From contig CAVQDV010000005.1 of the NCBI GenBank assembly GCA_963711375.1, forward strand, positions 1,116,001 through 1,180,000: a stretch of DNA of 64,000 bases. The letters run 5' to 3'. Origin of the DNA: CAVQDV01 sp963711375 (GTDB lineage: Bacteria > Pseudomonadota > Gammaproteobacteria > Coxiellales > Coxiellaceae). The position numbers and the translations under genes were made by a program. Under the pieces are notes generated by a model that saw nothing but the letters and a program-made list of their open reading frames with translations, was not told where the DNA came from and did no database searches. Position 1 is the first letter of the stretch, and every line of letters begins with the position of its first letter. Positions 53,601 through 59,917 of the stretch are shown one piece after another.

Positions 53601-56600
53601 ACACGGTAATAAATGCTAGAGCGATAAAATCTATTGTTCTTACTATCCCTTTTGAGGCTTTTTTCTTAGACAGGGCAGGCCCAGTTCTAAGCCTATTTTT
53701 GGATCTTAGCGAAAGGGTCCCTGAAATTTTTACGGATCAAAAAATTAGAAGTTCCATTTTTTTGGTCGTCACAAAACATAACGTGTATAAGGATCCCATA
53801 AAAATTATTTCGGAAGTGGTGGAAAGCAAGCTTAAAGCAGAGAAAGAGGAACTGGAAAAAAATGACCAGGGGGAGGCTCAGTTTGATGGGATGAGAAGGG
53901 TGGTTGCCTTGGAATTGTTGAGTGAAATGATCGAGAATTTAAGAGTGCAATGCCACAACATCAAGGACCCTTTTCAACGTAGAGAAATGCTTAAAATGCT
54001 GGTATTAGCCCCTGGCATACCTAAAAGTGCCTTTGCTAAGGCTTTAAATCAGCCCCATTTTCAGCAGCAATTTGGAAAACATATTTCCTTGTCACTTGAT
54101 ACCTGGAAAAAAGGAATCCTAAAACCTTACCTGTTTAAACTTCCAGAGCTTATTGCCGTACAGGAAAAATTTATTGAGGGGGAAAAAGCTGATTTAATTA
54201 AAAGCAAAAATGATCAAAAGGATATTATCAGAGCAATGATAGACGAAAATATGCTTATTCATAGACTCAAGCAAAAAATAATAAAATGTGCTCGTTTTGA
54301 TCAAATGGATGATGTAGAAAAAAATGAAATCCTAGTTGAATTAAAAGCCATTAACTCCGATGTGCAAAAAGAGCAAATTTGGATAAAGAAAGGGCAAATC
54401 GAAGCTCTAGAGGCTTATATTCGAGAAAAAGAAGAAAAGTTAAAAGACTTGGACCTTTCGACCGAATTTTGGAGAGAGAAGGGGAATGTTGTCCAAAGAG
54501 AAAAGGATAAAATTCCAGATGAAATTAAGCAACTTTCTGATGGGGTTCAAAAAATTTTACTCTACAAATTTAAACCTAAGGTAAATGATACGATTAAGAT
54601 ATCCACTTTGAAGCCTAATGCTTTGCAAAATGCCTTTGATGATTTTAGACCATTTAAACTTGATGATTTTGCGAAAAGTGGTGACGAGATAATTGCAGGT
54701 CAATATCGAGGCAAACTCACTCATTACGTTTATCTTGATAAAAAATTTCGAATTCTTCCCTCAGAAAAAGAGGAGCAAGAACGTTTTTTACAGTATGGAG
54801 AGTCGGTAGGTGCCATTGCTTATCTCAGAGGGGCAAATTTCCGCTTGGATACTTCGGTACATCCTTCTGGCAAAAAACCTTCGGAAAAAGGTACTAAAAT
54901 GATTTATGTGCTAAAAACCGATTGGAGCGATCCTAGAATCATACCTTGGGTAAAGATTTCTCATATCCTACCGAAGATATTTATTAATGAGGCTAATATT
55001 ATCAATCTTTATACCAAAAGCAAAACTCTAGAAATGGATTTAGAACAATATCGAAAACTAGAGGATCAATTTTTGAATGAAGTAGAGAATTTGAGCAGAG
55101 AAATTGATGGCCTTAGAAACAGTAAAAAAGTGCTTGAAGAGGAACTAGACCGAATTAAGAATCAAATAATCCAGACGGGAATATCTGCTTTGGTCGAGCA
55201 GTGTCAAAAAAACATTGCAACTTATAATTGGGACATCAAAAATAATCGTTTTATAATGCAGGAGAAACAAAAAAAATCATTAGAAAATATTGAAAAAATC
55301 AAGGCCTATGCTGCCATACTTAAATCTCATCGCCTACAAAAAAGAAATTTTGCTATTATTATTAAGACGCAATTTGAGATCTTGAATTTATTAAAAGAAT
55401 TTTCGAATTTGGCGGCTATTAAGGATGAATTGGGAATTGAGCCACATAACCGTGATAAAAAATTAAATAAGAGCTGCTCTAACTTTGTTCAATATTACAA
55501 CGAGAATATTAAAAACTTGCAGGAGGAATGTGAGCGCGATCTCAATCCTGATCAAAATCTAGAGGAAGATATTAGTTTTGTAGACCCTGATGAGGAAAGC
55601 TGTAAGATAATCTTTAAAAGAGAAGAACTTTTTCGAGGAGAAGAACAGAGGATATTTTTCAAGCTTGTTCCTGAGAATTTAAAATTAGGAAAAGCAAAAA
55701 GAAAAGGGGATAGCTTTTTTGATTCTTGTGCTGAATCCATGAATGAAATATTGGGGCAAGAAGTGCATACTTGTAAAACTATGCGGGTTTTGTGTCACGA
55801 CTATGTGGTCTCTCTCGATCAACAATGTGGGGGGATTTCAAGTCATTCTGCCAATTGGGTAGCACAGAACTTTGATGAGGATACGGCTAGCTATCAAGGC
55901 TATTTTGCCAATGTTCAGTATACGGCGGAGGAACGAAGAGCCGGCGAGGGGATTGGTGATGATAGGACGCCAATTTTAGGGGCAATCAATCTCGATGCTC
56001 ATATTCTTTCTATGAAACTCGGAGTTAGGATTCATGTAATTGCAGTAGATCAGGAAGAACCTTGTCATTATCTGATTCACAAAAATGAGCTTAAAACCGT
56101 AAACAAAGAGGCGATTGATTGGAATGACAAAGGAATAATTCATATAGTGGATTACGAATCTAATTTCGTTCCAATTTTGAAAACAAGCACTCTGCAGAAA
56201 GAGGGTTCTTATACACTCAAAATTCAAAAGAACCGAGAATTTAGTGCAAAAGAGGGATCCAAGGCAGGTTCAGAAGATCAAAGCCAATCTTTAGCTACAT
56301 TTTTCGGGCTATTTGGAACCAGGAAGCAGGAAGAACGAAGCAGGGAGAAAGAAGAAGGAAGCAGGAAGAAGGAAGAGGCACAGCCGCACGGTAAAGATGA
56401 AAAAGTAGTCGATCAGACTTCTACTGAACAGACTTCCTCAGGCAAGAGCTCCTTACCCCCAGCACCAAAACTTAATTGTGCTAGTAAAATCCTAAATGAA
56501 TGGGGTTCTGATATCCGCACACTGGAGGGTGAGGTGAATATTTCTCGAGAGGAGATCACACCAAATTTAAGGAACTTAGATAGTTATTATTCAGGTGATT

Positions 56601-57217
56601 TCGTCAATATATTAATGCAGGCTCATTTTCATACTCCAGATATTAAACTTTGTCCTGCACTCACTGAGTCTGAAGCCTTAAACATAGATTTTTTGCGCCA
56701 ACTTTTGGCCCAAAAAGCAAATTATGTTTTTATACCTCTGAATGTATCTTTTGATAGGGAGAACAGTCCGGAGACCCCAAATCATTGGGTGGCCCTGATT
56801 ATTAATAAGCGCGAAAGCCAGATTTTTTATTTGGATCCTGCTGGGAAGATGGTGTCGAAGGACTTTAAAGGGGAATTACTAGGAAAGCTCCAATTAGAGC
56901 GGGGTGAATTACTGGAGAATACCATTGAGTTGCAGCAAGCAGAACGAGAACTGCGGCATTGCGGTCCATATATGATTGAAATGTTTCGATTGATGGCCCA
57001 GAAGGTGATTATAGAGGGCCGACATATTTCGAAGCCTGGTGACGAAAACCCTCTTTTTCCTGAAAGTTGCTCACTTCTCGCTATACTAAGTGAAATTCCT
57101 TGTGGTGAAGTCGAGGAAGCACATAAATTCCGGAAGAAACACATTGAGGAGGCCTATCAAATTCTATTTCCACAACAAGAGGAAGAACAAGAAGAAAAGA
57201 AAACTTTAAATCTTTAG
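47678..57217 (+). CDS. Giant A-PCP-TE / NACHT-like / GTPase / OTU-like / Ulp1-like fusion protein
   Basis: One uninterrupted frame of 3179 residues begins after AAGGAG. In order: (1) an adenylation domain at about 85-620 with A3 SSGSTGIPK (260-268), FDA (Asp305), NGYGPSECT (398-406), TGD (501-503) and Lys617; (2) a carrier domain with ELGGDS (Ser685); (3) a type I thioesterase with GYSAGG (Ser828), Asp854 and His988; (4) a NACHT-like NTPase with GSKGSGKT (1065-1072) and LLIFDA (Asp1139); (5) an unassigned part; (6) a dynamin/AIG1-like GTPase with GTTGSGKS (1859-1866), DCPG (1953) and TKHN (2032-2035); (7) coiled coils near 2160-2290 and 2445-2575; (8) an OTU-like domain with GDSFFDSC (Cys2684); (9) a charged linker; (10) a clan CE protease with His3036, Asp3053, Gln3087 and Cys3095. 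There is no condensation domain. Domain calls are by motif; the combined function is unknown. Confidence 0.85.
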   Translation: MRSNLNSELILQAKKIATSLDCLNEFENSLANFRPDLMDVGNFFTKLLEELKRAWDERSHFNRHNHKASSVDKDRLLQEFQNWYYRETQSSDSVNTEEKPLFFQVFEKTAEEKPNKVAVIFGEIEWTYAQLNQKANSIAHYLRRLIDNKALSENAIIALFFENSPEVIACILGVMKAGLAYVPLTRDPKLPLKRLAYCVGNSGAELLLVQEDLRYHDFVHFLQKENKLSICTFQEASQNEVGENLRIPVSKNQLAYITFSSGSTGIPKGIKIAHRGLMNPVKDIAEAFKITENDKIGWYSLLTFDAYLLDIMTALGNAATLVIIPQAIRSDASQLTTYLAAHDVSIITLVPSVLVILDPKKLPELRGFISTGEAAKLGLFAAWRKAGRGHNPDRIEVNGYGPSECTIAASLGYFSEDLNVGENPIQGLSWHVLSLPNENDPYPRNPKKVEEGEGELYLAGEGLALGYLEINGDKPDYHKRFRAIPHPDAKNPGEMLWIYQTGDVVERSNGKMLIVRRVDEQHKYLGELIHPGAIENALLEFENQECIQNSKVLIEVPDEAGNGLPILRAYVQLKGKVEAKENIFRKIQADLRHHSYVNITPSRFTLVNEWPTNLSGKLDLAQLKLTKGETYYSNPIFRLQAENASEIIKKMVLEINDIWHEILNIPKDTLTLCLEHNFYELGGDSIRVWRMHEAIKDKYGFHLNIRQFNACPTVRGLAFRILNSRGKTPFLHKIIKFKPIQALNPDKPPIILINSVTGDGGGDYQNLMPGITKNLDGWPVFYTEALSQENSAYIVQNLEELASDYITSLFSEKIFENYSGPIILLGYSAGGMLSYEMARQMQLSGRQAAVCCLDTLNSFYYQKLSQNDYAKEIYNMMGHMQGLMSMQADKEIISLSLLQDFSKHEQLMAYAQAIMEKLSGAKPGVQEKFLKLYSSIYNLVQTQLDFVPQPAKWATLISFLETRDKSKNNDLAWEPSFISRKIDLTGKHIDVVKNKEWVDETLLPEIIKFCHTSRRQMRLDDLISSAKEKNATPMSLIDLDCGAKGKLKTCLKDSLKKGERILVIGSKGSGKTSACQWIGNMWANGDLKDFDLVCRFDLKRDNPQASLDKLGQLEKILDMTTIASKNTVDSLGKILLIFDAYEALSAKDDLAQYIKIIAQDQSQKNNLVIIVTADSLSPDLSKINWNTRVELGFSAQNREDYSKAFITPQKSSEAFLECFKEKTELLELVRTPLHLSLVCEYWKGLTNPLEKAFNSLSCVEFMVEELWKRNFHGGKNEPPHSAFSDEDVVSAQQRIQNLIETLAAKAWPKKVLELDSVEVEISNWYKLKSNENIGDWRRENFLKELNNTGFIEFIKAEPGSKLQKISFSSSILVEYFTIQYLSKHLTLENRGLFSQFNNLIAKYPALYAPSQKIEENIYLKRLLMTSTIIAFSTSARERLLELADEPYLGGNIKESPIYQFVFSKIGEQGIKQIDAELKKIQKQVKFEVAVIRIYRHEPDHSFLKYFNEAENFFIGKKLVLSDPDGVQTRQAEILSCKKDRRSCWFDLEDDSKVKLEIDSFDRSISQVLISKKHEYNFWEYLKTHFDSSLVKEEKRCIDIKAISGSVLAEKLNEGRYWLSLSQNWKPAKEKKYRGLWSTEGFNRIFSLESDLTSSRFEIEIFQKSSLGSDKKIKLGSSTGSQDISISELMCCKVAVFTEFPIKGINAQNAKDKIKVKESYKDENKIKLEKFKKIDLLRNKVLLILKNHENRAYFDSLLEDLFRNQIQFLSQNVILNLEKSTAGFENLPILLEEIVSLQKQVGEEKTTSEILKKLVLEANYLNMINNKEKSSYVFKAMELLGNGFKHITSMKDKDLILFFGTTGSGKSAEAAFLLGAKMTFIQNEYFQNVLVIKPKDEHLVKEGKIPKIGQSWSSETTYVQGFDFAKVDRPVVEAENLEQDTRFEEALKSIVLCDCPGNKDTRGDDYDIATMISIDHTVINARAIKSIVLTIPFEAFFLDRAGPVLSLFLDLSERVPEIFTDQKIRSSIFLVVTKHNVYKDPIKIISEVVESKLKAEKEELEKNDQGEAQFDGMRRVVALELLSEMIENLRVQCHNIKDPFQRREMLKMLVLAPGIPKSAFAKALNQPHFQQQFGKHISLSLDTWKKGILKPYLFKLPELIAVQEKFIEGEKADLIKSKNDQKDIIRAMIDENMLIHRLKQKIIKCARFDQMDDVEKNEILVELKAINSDVQKEQIWIKKGQIEALEAYIREKEEKLKDLDLSTEFWREKGNVVQREKDKIPDEIKQLSDGVQKILLYKFKPKVNDTIKISTLKPNALQNAFDDFRPFKLDDFAKSGDEIIAGQYRGKLTHYVYLDKKFRILPSEKEEQERFLQYGESVGAIAYLRGANFRLDTSVHPSGKKPSEKGTKMIYVLKTDWSDPRIIPWVKISHILPKIFINEANIINLYTKSKTLEMDLEQYRKLEDQFLNEVENLSREIDGLRNSKKVLEEELDRIKNQIIQTGISALVEQCQKNIATYNWDIKNNRFIMQEKQKKSLENIEKIKAYAAILKSHRLQKRNFAIIIKTQFEILNLLKEFSNLAAIKDELGIEPHNRDKKLNKSCSNFVQYYNENIKNLQEECERDLNPDQNLEEDISFVDPDEESCKIIFKREELFRGEEQRIFFKLVPENLKLGKAKRKGDSFFDSCAESMNEILGQEVHTCKTMRVLCHDYVVSLDQQCGGISSHSANWVAQNFDEDTASYQGYFANVQYTAEERRAGEGIGDDRTPILGAINLDAHILSMKLGVRIHVIAVDQEEPCHYLIHKNELKTVNKEAIDWNDKGIIHIVDYESNFVPILKTSTLQKEGSYTLKIQKNREFSAKEGSKAGSEDQSQSLATFFGLFGTRKQEERSREKEEGSRKKEEAQPHGKDEKVVDQTSTEQTSSGKSSLPPAPKLNCASKILNEWGSDIRTLEGEVNISREEITPNLRNLDSYYSGDFVNILMQAHFHTPDIKLCPALTESEALNIDFLRQLLAQKANYVFIPLNVSFDRENSPETPNHWVALIINKRESQIFYLDPAGKMVSKDFKGELLGKLQLERGELLENTIELQQAERELRHCGPYMIEMFRLMAQKVIIEGRHISKPGDENPLFPESCSLLAILSEIPCGEVEEAHKFRKKHIEEAYQILFPQQEEEQEEKKTLNL

Positions 57218-57222
57218 CTCTT

Positions 57223-57250
57223 TTGCTTGATCTCAAAAATCGAGTACAAT
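57223..57250 (+). promoter_or_regulatory. Candidate uvrD promoter
   Basis: TTGCTT (57223-57228), a 16-base spacer and TACAAT (57245-57250) lie between the giant gene's stop and the uvrD start. The same elements with the same spacing persist in the diverged copy at 45021-45048, which supports them being functional. Confidence 0.55.
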
Positions 57251-57257
57251 GCCGGCC

Positions 57258-59423
57258 ATGGAATTAAGTCACCTCACCGAAAATTTGAATGCCGAGCAAC
57301 AAGCGGCGGTTATGGCTGCACAGCAGCATGTGCTGGTCTTGGCTGGCGCAGGCAGCGGTAAAACGCGTGTGCTCGTGCATCGCATCGCCTGGCTTTTGGC
57401 GCATGAGCGCGTTTCGCCCCATGCGATTTTAGCGGTGACCTTTACGAATAAAGCGGCCTATGAAATGCGGGGACGAATCGAGGCCTTGCAAGGCATGAGC
57501 CTTTCTTCGATGTGGGTTGGCACTTTCCACGGACTATCGCATCGCCTTTTGCGTGCGCATTGGAAAGAAGCGAATTTGCCGCAGTCTTTTCAAATTTTGG
57601 ATTCCGATGATCAGCTTCGCATTATTAAACGGGTGCATCGAAATCTCAATTTAGACGAAGCCAAATGGCCGCCCAAGCAATCGCAATGGTACATTAATAA
57701 AAAAAAGGATGAGGGTCTTCGCCCCGCTCAAATTGTCGGCGATAATAGCTTTCATTCCGATATTTTAATTCAAGTCTATCGTGCCTATGAAGACGTTTGC
57801 CAACGCAGTGGATTGGTGGATTTTGCGGAATTAATTTTGCGCGCTTTAGAATTGCTAGAGAAAAACCTAAGCATTTCTGAACATTATCAAAATCGCTTTC
57901 GACATATTTTAGTTGATGAGTTTCAAGATACAAACACCATTCAATATCGTTGGTTGCAGGCTTTTGCAGGCTCTTCATCCTTCATTATGGCTGTTGGCGA
58001 TGATGACCAATCCATTTATTCCTGGCGTGGCGCTCAAGTTGAAAATATCCATCGTTTTACGCGGGATTTTAAGAATGTTCTCACAATTAGACTCGAACAA
58101 AATTATCGTTCCACTCAAACGATTTTGGATGCGGCGAATGCGGTTATTGATAATAATACGGGCCGCTTGGGGAAAAATTTGTGGACGGAGGGCAGCACTG
58201 GCGAAAAAATTACTTTATACGCGGCCTTTAATGAACGCGATGAGGCTTATTTTATTGTCAGCACCATTCAAAATTTAATGCGGCGCGGCGATTATCGATA
58301 TCAAGATGTCGCGATTTTATATCGTTCAAACGCACAATCTCGCGTATTTGAAGAAAAATTTATTGATGCGCAAATTCCGTATCGCATTTATGGCGGCTTA
58401 AAATTCTTCGAGCGGATGGAAATTAAAGATGCTTTAGCTTATTTACGATTATTAGCGAATCGTGATGATGATGCGGCTTTTGAACGGATTATTAATACTC
58501 CCACGAGGGGAATAGGAAATGCCACGCTAGAAATATTGCGTGAAACAGCCCGCGATAATGGGGCCTCTCTCTGGCAGAGCTCTGAATTTTTAACCGAAGG
58601 GAATAAATTAAGCGGACGCGCCAAAAATGCCTTGAGCGCCTTTTTAACCCTTATTCATTCCTTAGACAATGAAACCAAAAAGCATGATTTAGGAACTCAA
58701 ACGGATCATGTCTTAAAAGAAAGCGGTTTAATGGCGCTTTATCAAAAAGACCGATCGGAGCAGGGCATTTCTCGACTGGAAAACTTGGAAGAATTAGTGA
58801 ATGCCACGAGTGAATTTAAGCCTGAAAATGCCGGAGAAAATTTAACCCCTCTTGCGGCTTTTTTAGCACATGTGGCTTTGGAAACGGGTGAAGGCCAAGC
58901 AGAAGTGAATACGGATTGCGTTAATTTAATGACGCTTCATTCCGCAAAAGGTCTAGAATTTCCGATAGTTTTTATTTCCGGCATGGAAGAAAATTTATTT
59001 CCGCACCGTATGTCCACAGACGAACCGAATGGCTTAGAAGAAGAGCGTCGCTTATGCTATGTAGGTATGACGCGCGCCAAAGAAAAATTATATTTAACCT
59101 ATTCGGAATGCCGACATTTATATGGTCGGGAACAATTCAATAGTCCCTCGAGATTTATTTACGAGGTGCCCGAAAAATTAATCGATTCTGTTCGCCCAAG
59201 CACAAAAATTTCGCGACCCACGGGCACTTATTACGACCGAGAAGATTCACAAATTTTAGATTCTTCTTTGCAAGTGGGCCAACGTGTTCGCCATCAAAAA
59301 TTTGGTACGGGCATCATTATTAATTACGAAGGCTCTCGAGAAAATCTACGGCTGCAGGTAAAGTTCGACAACAATGAAACCAAATGGCTGGTCGCGAGCT
59401 TTGCCAATCTCGAAGCGATTTAG
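57258..59423 (+). CDS. uvrD: DNA helicase II, UvrD
   Basis: This superfamily 1 helicase unwinds DNA in nucleotide-excision and mismatch repair. The motifs are complete: LAGAGSGKTRVLVHRI (I), LVDEFQDTN (II), VGDDDQSIYSWRGA (III), EQNYRS (IV), NLMTLHSAKGLEF (V) and EERRLCYVGMTRAKE (VI). A UvrD-type C-terminal tail follows (VGQRVRHQKFGTGIIINYEG). The start at 57258 gives MELSHLTENLNAEQQAAV, matching the family, for 721 residues; an ATG three codons earlier is also open. The promoter and first codons are duplicated at 45019. Confidence 0.96.
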   Translation: MELSHLTENLNAEQQAAVMAAQQHVLVLAGAGSGKTRVLVHRIAWLLAHERVSPHAILAVTFTNKAAYEMRGRIEALQGMSLSSMWVGTFHGLSHRLLRAHWKEANLPQSFQILDSDDQLRIIKRVHRNLNLDEAKWPPKQSQWYINKKKDEGLRPAQIVGDNSFHSDILIQVYRAYEDVCQRSGLVDFAELILRALELLEKNLSISEHYQNRFRHILVDEFQDTNTIQYRWLQAFAGSSSFIMAVGDDDQSIYSWRGAQVENIHRFTRDFKNVLTIRLEQNYRSTQTILDAANAVIDNNTGRLGKNLWTEGSTGEKITLYAAFNERDEAYFIVSTIQNLMRRGDYRYQDVAILYRSNAQSRVFEEKFIDAQIPYRIYGGLKFFERMEIKDALAYLRLLANRDDDAAFERIINTPTRGIGNATLEILRETARDNGASLWQSSEFLTEGNKLSGRAKNALSAFLTLIHSLDNETKKHDLGTQTDHVLKESGLMALYQKDRSEQGISRLENLEELVNATSEFKPENAGENLTPLAAFLAHVALETGEGQAEVNTDCVNLMTLHSAKGLEFPIVFISGMEENLFPHRMSTDEPNGLEEERRLCYVGMTRAKEKLYLTYSECRHLYGREQFNSPSRFIYEVPEKLIDSVRPSTKISRPTGTYYDREDSQILDSSLQVGQRVRHQKFGTGIIINYEGSRENLRLQVKFDNNETKWLVASFANLEAI

Positions 59424-59504
59424 GCACTAAGAGAAAAACCGAGTCTCGAAATCTGACAAACTATGGTAAAATTAAGCCAAGATTAATCAACATTGGGAGT
59501 TAGT

Positions 59505-59771
59505 ATGGGCTGTTTATTCGCATTTTTTTCCTTAATCACGCCTCGGGTGGTGATTGCTTTGATATTTATATTCACGCATTGGTTCTCGGCCGCTTACCAA
59601 ACCGTAATTTGGCCGCTGCTAGGGTTCTTCTTTATGCCCTACACAACGCTCGCCTATCTGGTAGCCATGATTTATAGCCATCACAACCTCACCAATGGCT
59701 GGATTGTGCTCGTGGTTATTGCGGTCATTCTGGACCTTGGCGGTCAAGGGATTACGATCAACCAAAGGTAA
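59505..59771 (+). CDS. Small membrane protein
   Basis: This 88-residue protein has three hydrophobic stretches (FAFFSLITPRVVIALIFIF, LLGFFFMPYTTLAYLVAMIY and WIVLVVIAVILDLGG) joined by short polar loops. It is probably an inner-membrane protein. ATG 59505 follows GGGAG, and an upstream TTG in the same frame was rejected. Comparable short proteins are conserved in many bacteria without known function. Confidence 0.78.
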   Translation: MGCLFAFFSLITPRVVIALIFIFTHWFSAAYQTVIWPLLGFFFMPYTTLAYLVAMIYSHHNLTNGWIVLVVIAVILDLGGQGITINQR

Positions 59772-59917
59772 TTCCAATTTTGGGATCCTTCGAAGCCTCT
59801 TTTAGATGTTAGAGGGATCCAGTCCAAAAGATTTTTCTTATTTTCTATCAATTTTAACATTGCCTTAATATTCATGTAGTATTATTTACTCAAAATAAAT
59901 TACTTTAAAGGTGAATA

